From: Zoroaster sp. YZ-2022
Lineage: Eukaryota > Echinodermata > Asteroidea > Forcipulatida > Zoroasteridae
DNA length: 64,000 bases
NCBI GenBank assembly: GCA_029582265.1
Contig: CM055828.1
Coordinates: forward strand, 12,497,777-12,561,776
Direction: 5' to 3'
Below the pieces are notes generated by a model. It had not been told where the DNA came from and made no database searches. It worked only from the letters and a program-made list of their open reading frames with translations. Numbering within the stretch: position 1 is the stretch's first letter; each line of letters begins with the position of its first letter. Shown here piece after piece: positions 11,407-22,158 of the stretch. The translations under genes and the position numbers were made by a program.

Positions 11407-11442
11407 ATATAATCGAATATAATCGAATATAATCGAATATTC
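11407..11442. repeat. 11-bp tandem repeat
   Basis: The unit AATATAATCGA is repeated about three times, followed by AATATTCG. Confidence 0.85.
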
Positions 11443-11514
11443 GTGGGAATGTTCAAGAATATCATCTGTGACCCCTGATGTGATATCTGCCGCTTCAATA
11501 CCGACTTTACAAAC

Positions 11515-11808
11515 TCAGTCTAGCTGATCAACAACGAGAATTTTCAGAGGAAGAACAATCACAAGTGATTTATTGCAATCACTTACTGTAGCAGAACTAC
11601 CACCATCACCTGTCCGTTTTTCATTTAAGAAATCTAGGATAACCGATGCTTGGAAAATCACACTCTTACCAAAGCCAGTTGGCAAGTTAACTACTAAATC
11701 ATAACCTTGAACAAACAACAGTCGAATCGCTGTTTGTTGACTTTTTAGCTCTCGAAGACCCAATTTTTTGGCTGCAAAATTAAAAGCTTCATCCATGCGG
11801 TCGGCCAT
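11515..11808 (-). pseudogene. RecQ-family DNA helicase fragment
   Basis: From ATG 11808 the minus strand encodes MADRMDEAFNFAAKKLGL, LKSQQTAIRLLF (Q-motif region), then LVVNLPTGFGKSVIFQ, a Walker A ATP-binding loop, and SLVIVLPLKILVVDQL, the motif Ia region. These are the first blocks of RecQ-type superfamily 2 helicases. An in-frame stop follows DQLD. Similarity appears to continue weakly (VGIEAADITSGVTDDILE) before short repeats end it near 11440. Only about 100 of the usual 600 or more residues remain, so it is a fragment, perhaps a first exon carried or copied here by a mobile element. Confidence 0.6.
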
Positions 11809-11904
11809 TTTCCACGCGATCGATATCCTACAATGTACATGTAGGCGTATAGCCCCAAGCCACACGTTATCCTGTCTGTATACAAAATGTACGTGTAACG
11901 TACA

Positions 11905-11908
<4 letters not shown>

Positions 11909-11945
<37 letters not shown>
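11909..11945. repeat. (AC)n microsatellite
   Basis: About 18 AC dinucleotides. The Cys-Val run seen upstream of the helicase fragment in translation comes from this repeat. Confidence 0.97.
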
Positions 11946-11947
<2 letters not shown>

Positions 11948-12062
11948 GTATTAGACTAAAATTATATGCATTTCCGATGTATACATGTATGCATGTGGGT
12001 CACTCCATGAAGTTGGGGCACATGGGTACATTGCTACCTTGTAGTTATTTAACCATGTTTAA

Positions 12063-13446
12063 AGGTCCTAGGAAATAGAAATTTTTAACAGTGAAAACAA
12101 TAAAGTATACCTATTGGAACATATATTTGTCATTTGTCTATTTTATCCCCGCCCCTTTGCACCATTAAAAAAATAAATTCTGAAATTAGGGGGGCGCCAC
12201 GCTCCTCCCCTACCTCCTCATTATCATATTATAATCCGCAAATCCGTGACGTAGACCTAGGAAGGTCCAGCACTGCCTGCGATGGCGAAGTTTCAGTCAA
12301 GTCGTACTCAAAACCACTGAAGTTGATGTGTCATATTAGATCTTCTTTTCAGCTAAATTTAGTAGATATCCCACATTTTTGGGAAATGCCTTGTAGGTGT
12401 GTTGTTGCTGGGTGTAGCAACACCACAAAGGAAGGTGTCAGCCTTCACCGATTTCCACCAGACCCTAAATACAGGCGAATTTGGACGGCGAGTGTGAAGC
12501 TGACCAGGGCGAAATGGTCAGGACCAACGGAGCACTCTATGATATGTAGCGCTCACTTTGAGCCAACATACTTTGACCGGGGCTCCAGAGCCAGTTTGGC
12601 ATGAGATTTAAAGCCATGCTGCGCCTGATGCAGTACCAACAATATTTCCTTAAGTCAGAAGGCCAAGAAAGCGTCCAGAAAAGAAAAGAGTAGCTTTCTT
12701 GAAGCGAGAAAGTCTCAGGGTAAGTTGCTTTGTTTTCCGTGTAACTTACATGTGTATGTGCACCCACAAGCAATAGGCTTATTACTAACGTTAGAGGTCG
12801 ATTGTTACACGCACACCACATTAACGCTAAAATGTCGTTTCATTGTGAAGTCACTGAAGATGTCATTGTACAATTCTTTGACAATGTTAATTATGTGTGT
12901 GATTTTTGGATCTTGTTTCAAAATCATCGAGTGCAGAATTATGTTTTGAAACGGTCATAACGACGGCTTACACAATTCACCAATGACTCCTGGCCATGTG
13001 TATCCATGCCATTGATTCGACGGGCCTTGCGCCGTTTTACGGTAGAGCCTACAGTACAGATTTATCGGTGCTATACGGTCATGTTTACTATGCAACTTGC
13101 AAGTCGTGTGCACATACACTGTACATGTGTACGTTGCGCACAGTTTATGACCCTTTTTTATAATCCCACGGTTTAACCATGGAGCAACTAAACACAATGG
13201 CAACATTGGTGCCTAACATTGGAGCTTAGTTTATTCATGGTTTATTGCTCCTAGGTATACGTCACGAACAGCGCCACCGCGTTGGGCAGCATTTGAAATT
13301 AGATGAGGCAATTTTTGTAAAAATCAAATTAAAAATAATTAGCCCAATCCAGACATAAATTAAACGTAAAATCGTTTTTTATTCATATCAATTGATAAAA
13401 TAACAAAAGAAAATAAATAAGCACAATTTGACTCTTCCTAGGACCT
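12063..13446 (+). mobile_element. Kolobok-like element with TTAA target duplications
   Basis: The ends AGGTCCTAGGAA (12063-12074) and TTCCTAGGACCT (13435-13446) are exact inverted repeats, each flanked outside by TTAA (12059-12062 and 13447-13450). It holds a THAP zinc-finger exon. THAP domain plus TTAA duplication is the signature of the Kolobok superfamily. At 1384 bp it is far too short for a full transposase, so it is a decayed or deleted copy nested in the larger TIR element. Confidence 0.7.
12386..12719 (+). pseudogene. THAP-type zinc finger exon
   Basis: From ATG 12386 the protein starts MPCRCVVAGCSN and runs through HRFPPDPKYRRIW to MICSAHFEPTYFDRG. This is the C2CH THAP DNA-binding fold: a CX4C pair near the N-terminus and CSAH about 50 residues later. 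A stop at 12601 follows, but the THAP-ending AVPTIF box is still readable in a shifted frame at about 12629-12650, so one or two indels break it. A consensus donor (CAGGGTAAGTT) lies at 12717-12727. It probably encodes the DNA-binding end of a Kolobok-type transposase. Confidence 0.75.
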
Positions 13447-13469
13447 TTAAGTTGTTGGTGTTAAATGTT

Positions 13470-16040
13470 TCAAGGTAATTATTTTTTTATAATGAAAGCT
13501 GGTATAGAAATGTAGCTTTTGAGGAAAAGGGAGATTTTTTTTTTCTTTTGTTTTATTTTATATGACCGAAAATTTGTCCGTGTCCAGTGCCATTTTTTAT
13601 AACAAATTGTGACATACAAAGTGTTCCAATTTTATCTCCGTATTTTCAAAGAAAATCTACTGCGAACCCACACAAACCATGCTTATCCGTTTTTTTACTT
13701 TTCAAATAGCATATAAATAATAAAATATTAGTTTAAAAATTTTCAGATTTCCAACGCCATATCGGTGAATTCACGGCGTACCGGCGCTACATGGGGTGTC
13801 CGCGTAAAATAAACACGTAGCATCGGTATTCCCCACTGCTCACGACTCGAAAGATATACTTTCATTGGGGAATCTTGTTTCACGGCTTTAAAACATCCAT
13901 AAATCACAATGAGAAGTAAAAACTTGAAGTGTGATTGCAAATTTCCATGCGATTGGGAAATATACGATCGGTTGTTATTTGGGTGTCCGCGAGTGAAATG
14001 TAGCGTAACGAAAACGCTTCCGCATAAATAAAACACCACCCATTTTGAAATGGTACCGCCATAGGTTGACCTCGGGAGGTCATGGCACTCGTTCGAACCA
14101 ATACCTGTGGCAAAACTGCTTACATAAGCACAGTGCGATTGACTGTGTAGGGTGTCCGCATAGCGTCGGTGTCCCGGAACTACCACGAGGATTGTTCCGT
14201 TCCGTATCACTATTTACGGCATTCGGGAATGTCGAGCGTAGTCCCGCTGGTTGCCTGCTTTCTGCACAACGTACATGTAATCACTACAGCGGCAACCAGC
14301 GAAGCGATGACTCATCGCCTGCCACGCGTAACGAATTTTCCTATTGGCTCCTTCCATAGACTACGATATAACGAATTTTCCCATTGGCTCTCTGGTACAC
14401 GCATGGCATAGACTACGATCTACGTAGTGGATTCTGATGTCGCTGGCGCTAAGCGTTGCAACAGTTTTTCAGAAGTTTTGAATAAATCTGTGTGTATCGA
14501 GGTCCGCTCACTAAAACTGACAATGACCAGACCATTTTCGCTACGAACAATAAAGGTTTTTAGGTTTCTGTTTCTGTCTGTTTACCAACGATTTTTGCTT
14601 AGTTGTGCATTGTGTTTTGTTCTTCAAGATCATACCTCGGCGTATAAGCCGCAGGCAACTTTTACCGTGTCAAAATCAACGTATAAGCCGCGGCTTATAT
14701 TCCGGAAATTACGGTACATTTTTTTATTTTTTTAATTTTTTTTACAGTTGACAGAATGTAGCATTTGTCCTCCTTAATCGAACGGAAACAAGTGGTAATT
14801 TCAACAGCAACAAAGGGTGATTTTGAGTGCAAAATTGACTTTTTTAAGTATCGCTGATTTCAAAGTTCATCTCATATACTGTCATAGTTGTTTTCCTGGG
14901 TCCGGATTTTTCGTAGATCTAAACGATTTTTAGTTTAAATTAATCTTACTTTAGTTATTGTTCCAGATAGTCATTTATGACAGACATGGCGCATTATAAA
15001 TGTACACCACTATTATTATTATAAACATGTTTTAACTAACAAATAATTGTAAAACAATTGCACAAAAAATTATCTACTCTACATGGACATGGTTCATGGT
15101 GTCCATGTAGCATAGGTATTTGGGAAAAAAGGGTTAAGTCAAAATTTTAGTCTGATTAAGTCTAGCATTATATAACAATACATGACTAGTGTATGTTTTA
15201 ACAAACTGATGTGATGCTATGATTAAACTTTTCTTTAAAGAGAGACAATTAGACAACATTTCAACAATGTATACCTACACTACATGGACACCGTGTCCAT
15301 GTAGCATAGGTATTGGGAAAATGGTTTGCACAGATGTGTAATTTTAGTCAGAGTAAGTTTCTATAACCATAGAACATGACTAGTGTATATTTTAACAAAC
15401 TGATGGGATGCTATGATTAAAACTTCTTTGAAGGGGGATAATAGACAAAGATTTCTACATTATATACCTATGCTACATGTACATGGACACGGTGTCCATG
15501 TAGCATAGGTATTTGGAAAAAGAGGTACTCATAATATCCGATTTTAGTCTGAGCAAGTCTTTATTGTTATATAACATGATAGTGTATGCTTTTAACAAAC
15601 TGATGGGATTCTATGATTCACATTTTCTTTTTAAACGAGGAACATGTAACAGAATTTCAAGTAATTATTGCCAAATTTTGTTAAAAACTATCAAAAAAGC
15701 TCAATTGTCATGTCTTGTTAGAGTATTAAGTGGTCAATAATAGTAATGTTAGTTTTATGTTATTATTACACTCCCCTGAAATGGTTATTAAACATTGGAT
15801 AAAGTTGGAATATGATGAACTGTTTACAAAATAAAACACAAGAAATATGACAAAGGTGTCCATGTAGCATAGGTATTTTCACCAGCGTCAGTCTCTCATT
15901 GAACAAGGATCACTGATGATCAGGAAACAATCAGCAATAATGTGTTTTGATTTTTCTTAATTGAATATTTGGAGAAACTAAAAATGGTAAAATTATATAA
16001 ATATATTGATTTTGAAAATTCAACCCTTATGTCACACTTT
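13470..16040. other. no gene; repeat-box interior of the 4.1-kb TIR element
   Basis: Apart from the repeated GGTGTCC/GTAGCATAGGTAT boxes I see no credible coding region. GTATAAGCCGCGGCTTAT at about 14680-14697 is a short palindrome next to a degenerate direct copy at 14641. Three diverged ~200-bp segments with shared wording (ACTAGTGTATGTTTTAACAA and GATGGGATGCTATGATT) repeat around 15180, 15380 and 15575. Confidence 0.5.
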
Positions 16041-16181
16041 GTGCCCCAACTTCATGGAGTGACCCATATTCAATAGCGAGTGCAGACATTGTGTCATAAA
16101 TTATGCTACAGTGTACATGTAATTACCGATGCTCATGTGACAAGATCAATACTAAGTTCCCAAGATTATGTTTGAGAGCGG

Positions 16182-16214
16182 TTCGTGTTAGCGGTTCGTG
16201 TTAGCGGTTCGTGT
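16182..16214. repeat. 15-bp tandem repeat
   Basis: GTTAGCGGTTCGTGT occurs about two and a half times in a row. Confidence 0.9.
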
Positions 16215-16409
16215 AGCGCCCTCACACGGCGTGCAGAGACGGATCGTGTATCAAAAACATACAAAGACAGTCTTGAACCAAGACTATACAGACGTTTGCT
16301 GCCATGGCATTATCTGGGCCAACGAACCTCAGGGCCACAACGGCACAGCCGGACCCATTAACATGTCGGGCATGTTGGAGGCTCATTGCACGATGGACAC
16401 TGTACTATA

Positions 16410-16545
16410 CTACACTGTACTATAAGCCCCAAGGGCTACTGGAAGGGAATTGTGGCCATCAAAAAACTGGTCGAGGTTGCAAAGGTCTCTCAAGATGTGA
16501 CCAGGGCTTGGCTCAGGAAGCAGGCCATATCTTATGCATTAAATG
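16410..16545 (+). pseudogene. fragment of a transposon integrase N-terminal region
   Basis: One frame reads SPKGYWKGIVAIKKL through VSQDVTRAWLRKQAI. This looks like the N-terminal part of DDE integrases found in large DNA elements of invertebrates. Only about 40 residues survive, and the catalytic core is missing. It faces the HNH-nuclease relic on the opposite strand, and the two probably come from the same element. Confidence 0.45.
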
Positions 16546-17733
16546 CTGCAGCCCCCTTTTCGGTTGCACTCCAGACAGGTGAGGTGCACATTTAATGCAG
16601 TGCCCCTGACTGTTGTCCAGTCTGTCTATGTTAAACTGCTGCGTGTCTTCTGAGGCATATGTACATGTAGGTCCAGAGGAGCTTGATGTTGCATGCAACA
16701 CAGCGGTTCTGTTGGCTTTCCTTAAGCTGCAAGATGTAGTCCACCTTAAAGTTAAACCCTATGAATCCTTTGGCCTAGTCTTGGCGTTTGTTGGCCACAA
16801 GCTTCTTCTGGATGGTCTTCTGGATTTCTTGAGCACTCTGTGCAGTGGGCTGCCTGACTTCAGTCCCCTCGACAGGTGAGTATGCCAGGTTGGACCACTG
16901 GAGATAGTCATCAATGATCCAGACCTTTTGTTGGGCCTTGACTGCTGTGGACTGAAAGCGCATAGCAGAGGCGCCAATCATTTGTTTAGCACAAGCTCTT
17001 CCCTGTGGTCTGTGCCGTGAATGGTCACCAAGATGTTTTGCTTTTAGCTGTCCTTGGGGTCAGGGTTGTAGCTACGCCGGTCGGGTCTAACCGGCACTCC
17101 CGCTGGCCGACCGGCACAAAACACAAATTGATGTCTTACCGACCGGCACAAAAATTGAGGACTTTAGTCTATAGATCAATTAAAACATCGTACGATATTA
17201 TAAAATAAATCTCAGTTTGTAGCGGTACAAACAAATACACTAATTAGCATTTATTTATGACGTCAGGGAAAAGACCTGGGAATCCCCATTATGATTGGTT
17301 GTTTGCGCCTGCACGATGAGCTAATGCCACTAGTCTCTACCGCGTGCAAATGATGCGACGTGCTTCGTAATGTCGATGTACAGTACATGTACGTAAATTT
17401 CAGGTTGGATAAGCGTGACTTCGTAAACGTCTAACTTTCCCCACGATGTGCTCAGCAAAGGGAAAATTATTCACGTGCGTACCTCCGCCCATTCATGAAA
17501 AGTTTTGTGAACGTTTTTTGGAAGTGTTTTGATCAAAATAATTATGTCGCACTTTTCATGAAAAGTATCACCAGCTTTTTCTCTTCGCCACTAAATGCAA
17601 GGGGCGGCAGTGATAGACACGGCAGCCGGGTCAAGCGAAGCCGGCAAATTCGAAACATTCTTCTGCGACCACATCTTCGTGTTCGAGTACAACTGACCCG
17701 GGAACTGATCACGCTACCGAGTCTTCGGCCACT

Positions 17734-17982
17734 GTGGATTTAGGCCAAAAACTCGGAGCTGCTATGCCTGACGGCCCCCGACGGTTGCTCAAGTGTTACC
17801 ACCTCATCAAAAAACAGAAGCTGGCATCTAACTTTAATAGCGAAAAGTGGACACCTGGTACATGTAGGCCATGGCTCAAATATGTTGAAAATGAGGGCAT
17901 GTACTGTTTATTTTGCCAAAAGTATAACAAAAAACCGTATGGTTGTACAGTTTGGAATACTACTCCGAGCATGAGAATTTGA
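17734..17982 (+). pseudogene. N-terminus of hAT transposase (TTF/BED-like finger)
   Basis: The frame contains KWTPGTCRPWLKYVENEGMY followed by CLFCQKYNK. The Trp-rich lead-in and CX2C are how the TTF-type zinc finger at the head of many hAT transposases begins. The DDE and dimerisation regions are not present in the element. The upstream open stretch 17600-17733 (Ser/Thr-rich in one frame) may be its N-terminal leader. Confidence 0.6.
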
Positions 17983-18117
17983 TTGCAATCAGTAAAGGAA
18001 CATGACGTTTAGACAAAAAGACAATTGTAATTAATTATTATAATTAATTACTTTTATTAACAATGAAATGAAACCACTAAAAAGATAAAGGCAAGTAGAC
18101 CATTGTACTGTACTGTA

Positions 18118-18240
18118 CAGGTCCCGTGTGTTGTGTAATGCACGTAAAAAAGAATGCGCCTTGAGCACCACTTAGTTGGTGGATACGTGCGCTATATACA
18201 TGTAAGTCCACACAATATTATTATTATATTGTTTTTTATT
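18118..18240 (+). repeat. SINE-like 3' tail
   Basis: AATGCGCCTTGAGCACC...GGTGGAT.CGTGCGCTATATA...AAGTC followed by (ATT)n is repeated at 24655-24755 with the same order and the same ATT tail. Shared body plus simple tail in two places suggests a SINE or a non-autonomous LINE tail. No RNA polymerase III boxes are included in the shared part. Confidence 0.55.
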
Positions 18241-18712
18241 ACATCCTCTACATTTACAATGTCACTGAATCACTGTCATTTCATAATTTCATAAAGCAAT
18301 GTTGTCAATTGCATTGGAGGGCACTCCTTCACATCATAAACTCTTGAAAATATCATACTATTATACAACAAATTATGTGAAAGGTGAGCCCTCCAAATCC
18401 ATTCTTAAAAGCTAAAACCCTTAAGCGGGCACCTGGACCCCCGGCCGTGAGGAGCTGCGCTCCGTTCGCTCCGCTCACTATGCTCGCAATCGATAAAATT
18501 AGCCGGCACTCAATTTGGTCTGGTGACAACCCTGCTTGGGGTGATAGAGGAGTGGGACTGAAGTACCTGGGAATTGTTCCTTGTGTCTCTAAAGGCTGGT
18601 AAGGATCAGGTCACCTGGCCTCCACTGCTCCACATGTCGGTCATTTTTGGTACCTTTAAACAAAAGGTCTACTATCTCCACAAATTTTATTGTCAAACTG
18701 ACAAACAACGGA

Positions 18713-19079
18713 AATACATGTAGTCAGATATGAACCCACATCATTTTGTACGTTAGGTACATTTTGAAAAACAACAAGTCAACAAAGATGAAGTGTCACT
18801 GAATGGGATTGCACGATCATGAAATCATATTCTGAAGCTGTTCCGTTGTGGCAGTTTTAAAAGGTGAACATTTGCCCATCTCAGAAATTATCGAACAGAA
18901 CTTTAAAACAATAATAAAATAATAATAATAATAAAAGACATTTATATGGCGCTTTATGTAAAAACCTCAAAGCGTCTCACAATAGGAACTATAAAAACCA
19001 AGGCATTATAATAACACTTAAAAGGCAATTTAACAGGACTTAAAATTAATAATAAAAACTAGAGATTCGAGTTTGTCTT
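18713..19079. other. no gene seen
   Basis: AT-rich sequence with an (AAT)n run at about 18910-18935 and a GGCGC-containing short repeat remnant (ACATTTATATGGCGCTTTA). No supported feature otherwise. Confidence 0.4.
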
Positions 19080-20176
19080 GACACAAACTCTAGGTGTTCG
19101 GGAGATGTAAAGGTCAAATTGCGGTCACCTTTTTGTAAACATTTTTTGACAATTAACGATCAGTACAATGGTACAAAAATTGTGAATTTACCTCTTGTGG
19201 TTGTTGAGATATGATTTTTTTAAATATTAAACTTTGACTTACGGTTTGGACAGGAAGTAATGTCAAATTGGGGTCACCTTTGTGTAAATATTTTTTGACA
19301 ATTAACAATCTATATAATGGTGCAAAAAATTTCAATTTACCTCTTGTGGTTGTTGAGATATGATTTTTGTTAAATATTAAACTTTGACTTCCGGTTTGGA
19401 CAGGAAGTAAGGTCAAATTGGGGTCACATTTTTGTAAATATTTTTGACAATTAACGATCTGTACAATGGTACAAAAATTGTGAATTTACCTCTTGTGGTT
19501 GTTGAGATATGATTTTTTTAAATATTAAACTTTGACTTCCGGTTTGGACAGGAAGTAATGTCAAATTGGGGTCACCTTTGTGTAAATATTTTTCGACAAT
19601 TAACAATCTATACAATGGTGCAAAAATGTCAATTTACCTCTTGTGGTTGTTGAGATATGATTTTTGTTAAATATTAAACTTTGACTTCCGGTTTGGACAG
19701 GAAGTAAGGTAAAATTGGGGTCACATTTTTGTAAATATTTTTGACAATTAACGATCTGTACAATGGTACAAAAATTGTGAATTTACCTCTTGTGGTTGTT
19801 GAGATATGATTTTTTTTAAATATTAAACTTTGACTTCCGGTTTGGACAGGAAGTAAGGTCAAATTGGGGTCACCTTTGTGTAAATATTTTCCGACAATTA
19901 ACAATCTATAGAATGGTGCAAAAAATGTGAATTTACCTCTTGTGGTTGTTGAGATATGATTTTTTTTTAATATTAAACTTTGACTTCCGGTTTGGACAGG
20001 AAGTAAGGTCAAATTGGGGTCACCTTTGTGTAAATATTTTCCGACAATTAACAATCTATAGAATGGTGCAAAAAATGTGAATTTACCTCTTGTGGTTGTT
20101 GAGATATGATTTTTTTTTAATATTAAACTTTGACTTCCGGTTTGGACAGGAAGTAAGGTCAAATTGGGGTCACTCA
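19080..20176. repeat. ~150-bp satellite, seven copies, alternating variants
   Basis: The landmark TTGTTGAGATATGAT recurs at about 19201, 19350, 19499, 19647, 19797, 19946 and 20096, a period of 149-150 bp. Each unit also has CTTCCGGTTTGGACAGGAAG and CAAATTGGGGTCAC. Units 1, 3 and 5 read GATCxGTACAATGGTAC while 2, 4, 6 and 7 read CAATCTATAxAATGGTGC, so the array is built mostly of ~300-bp dimers. The long minus-strand frame across it is a repeat artefact. Confidence 0.95.
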
Positions 20177-20208
20177 CAACTCGTGTTTCATCTACTTGTT
20201 AAGTTCTT

Positions 20209-20535
20209 GAAGAAGAAGAAGAAGAAGAAGAAGAAGAAGAAGAAGAAGAAGAAGAAGAAGAAGAAGAAGAAGAAGAAGAAGAAGAAGAAGAAGAAGAAGA
20301 AGAAGAAGAAGAAGAAGAAGAAGAAGAAGAAGAAGAAGAAGAAGAAGAAGAAGAAGAAGAAGAAGAAGAAGAAGAAGAAGAAGAAGAAGAAGAAGAAGAA
20401 GAAGAAGAAGAAGAAGAAGAAGAAGAAGAAGAAGAAGAAGAAGAAGAAGAAGAAGAAGAAGAAGAAGAAGAAGAAGAAGAAGAAGAAGAAGAAGAAGAAG
20501 AAGAAGAAGAAGAAGAAGAAGAAGAAGAAGAAGAA
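20209..20535. repeat. (GAA)n tract, about 109 copies
   Basis: An essentially pure run of GAA/AAG triplets about 327 bp long. Poly-Lys, poly-Ser and poly-Leu frames here are artefacts. Pure GAA·TTC of this length can form triplex DNA. Confidence 0.98.
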
Positions 20536-20545
20536 CGAACAAAAA

Positions 20546-20577
20546 CAATAGGTGTTTCAGGCACATACCCGAACACC
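20546..20577. repeat. AGGTGTTTCGGGC hairpin repeat
   Basis: ATAGGTGTTTCAGGCAC...CCCGAACACCT forms an imperfect hairpin. It is the same motif that is arrayed at 54330-54613. Confidence 0.75.
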
Positions 20578-20993
20578 TACAGTAATTAAATATTGAGAAA
20601 TAAAATATATACAGTAAGAGTTACTTAAAGGTAAAAGTGCCACAAAAACGAAACAATTATGAAACGATTGAAACAGACGCAGCTAAAAAGAACGTTATAA
20701 ACAGAAGAAACGGTTTTAATAACGCGATGTAAAAAATACCTTAAAAACCAAACCAAAAACACTGCAAAAAAGGTAATTAACACACCAAAAAAAAGAAAGA
20801 AAAAAAAGAAGTTAAGTATTGGAGTAGAAACAAGAATAACAGTAACAATAACATGAGTACCAAAGGCACTTACCGTGTCAACTAAACCCAAAGAAAATGC
20901 CGTCACAAAAACCATAGGTTAAAAAACAAAAAAGGGAAGAAGTAAAACATAGGTAAAAACTGATCATTAGAGGCACCCGAAAAATGTAATGGC

Positions 20994-22158
20994 TTAAGTC
21001 GAAAATAAGTGAGTCTTAAGGAGAGATTTGAAAGTGTCCAGTGATTCTACTTGACGAAGCATGGGTGGCAGGAGATTCCACTGGTAGGCTGCGGCGTAGG
21101 AGAAAGATCGCTCTCCGTAGAACTTGGTTCGTGGTACTGGGTATGGGGGCCGAAGGCGGACTTCATTGGAGGAATGCAAATTCTGGGCTGGGGTATATCG
21201 TTCGACCAGATCAGTTATGTAGTGAGGAGTGTGTCCATGAATGGCCTAGATATGTAATCAGCAGAATTTTGAAGATAATTATTTTCCTGACCGGCAACCA
21301 GTGAAGCTCATGCAAAAGTGGTGATATGTGCGTTCTGCGAGATACACGTAGAACCAGACGAGCAGCGGTATTCTGCACACGCTGCAGTTTAGCAATCTCA
21401 TTTTCTGGCAGACCATAGAGCAATGAGTTGCAGGTATCTAGCCGTGATGTAACAAATGCATGCACCAGCTTGACTGTAGAGCTCTCATCCAGATACTTTC
21501 GAATCTGTCCAATTTTTCTAATCCCAAGCAGGGCAGATTTGCACATGGAGTTCACATTAAGTGTCATATTAAGGGATGCATCCATGACGACACCAAGGTT
21601 GTGAGCATAGTTGGCTGGATGAATGGCTGGGTCCCCGATAGTGATGGCTGGTGAATGAGAGACAGTGCTGAACTTGGAGGTGAAGTGCAAGAGCTCGGTC
21701 TTACACTCATTCAGCACTAATTTATTGGCAACACACCATAATTTGATGTCATTCACACAAGCGTTTGTTCTTTTGATGGCTTGGTTGCGATCCTTAGGGT
21801 CGAAGGAGAGATAGATCTGAACATCATCAGCATAAACAGCACATTGAAGACAATGGGCAGCTATGATGTCCTGGATAGGGGCACTGTACAGGGAAAATAA
21901 CATTGGCCCAGCAACAGAACCCTGTGGTACACCGCAGAAGACACCAGTGGAAGCAGACACGCACTCCTCAATGGCAACAGATTGAGTATGATCTTGTACA
22001 TGTAAGTACATGTACATGTATGACTTGAACCATCTCAGAGGTGTGCCCGTGATGCCATAACGGTTATACAGACGATCGATGAGCAACTGATGATCGATGG
22101 TGTCGAAGGCGGAACTGAAGTCCAGCAGTACAAGCACGGCCTCTTTGCGCTTGTCCAC
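20994..22158 (-). pseudogene. CR1/L2-type reverse transcriptase, 5' truncated
   Basis: The minus-strand frame 21211-22158 begins inside the RT domain with VLVLLDFSSAFDTIDHQLL and has GVPQGSVAGPMLF and the catalytic YADD (CAVYADDVQIYLS), then the thumb region ending HISPLLHELHWLPV. A frameshift near 21260 moves to the C-terminal part (DLIWSNDIPQPRIC-like text, then 20994-21179 VPRTKFYGERSFSYAAAYQW through LDTFKSLLKTHLF), which is the normal end of CR1/L2 ORF2. The upstream endonuclease is missing, which is 5' truncation. The order of motifs fits the CR1/L2/Rex1 side of the non-LTR tree. Confidence 0.85.

Larger units (their letters stand above)
11997..16065. mobile_element. 4.1-kb TIR element with internal repeated boxes
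   Basis: A 26-bp perfect terminal inverted repeat lies at 11997-12022 and 16040-16065, beginning GGGTCACTCCATGAAG. No transposase of its own is evident. A nested TTAA element occupies 12063-13446. The remainder carries at least six copies of a box of the form GGTGTCC..GTAGCATAGGTAT (near 13795, 14150, 15096, 15291, 15492, 15857), three of them fused to an inverted half to form ACATGGACAC/GTGTCCATGT palindromes. I could not identify a target duplication. Confidence 0.65.
17061..18534 (+). mobile_element. hAT transposon with exact 8-bp target duplication
   Basis: The left end is CAGGGTTGTAGC and the right end is its inverse (GGTGACAACCCTG at 18522-18534). CTTGGGGT is present at 17053-17060 and again at 18535-18542: an 8-bp duplication, diagnostic of hAT transposition. 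Inside is only an N-terminal zinc-finger piece of transposase, so at 1474 bp it is a deletion derivative. A SINE-like tail at 18118-18240 is nested in it. Confidence 0.9.
16560..18712 (-). pseudogene. HNH-nuclease-like protein relic, split by a hAT insertion
   Basis: Reading the minus strand from about 18712, one frame gives KFVEIVDLLFKGTKNDRHV, then WRPGDLILTSL, PGTSVPLLYHPKDS and NILVTIHGTDHREELVLNK. The hAT element (17061-18534) cuts through this chain between LYH and PKDS, and the frame is the same on both sides. After a frameshift near 16980 come AVKAQQKVWIIDDYLQWSN, RCVACNIKLLW (a CX2C pair) and FNIDRLDNSQGH near 16620, matching an HNH/VSR-type nuclease pattern. Several stops show that it is dead. 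The host element type is unknown to me. Confidence 0.5.

Noticed and set aside
19674..20177. 167-codon minus-strand frame with repeated HISTTTRGKFTFFAPFYRLL
   Set aside because: It is the translation of the ~150-bp satellite, whose period happens to be near a multiple of three.
20090..20576. Long frames encoding poly-Lys, poly-Leu or poly-Ser
   Set aside because: They are produced by the GAA/TTC microsatellite and have no gene context.
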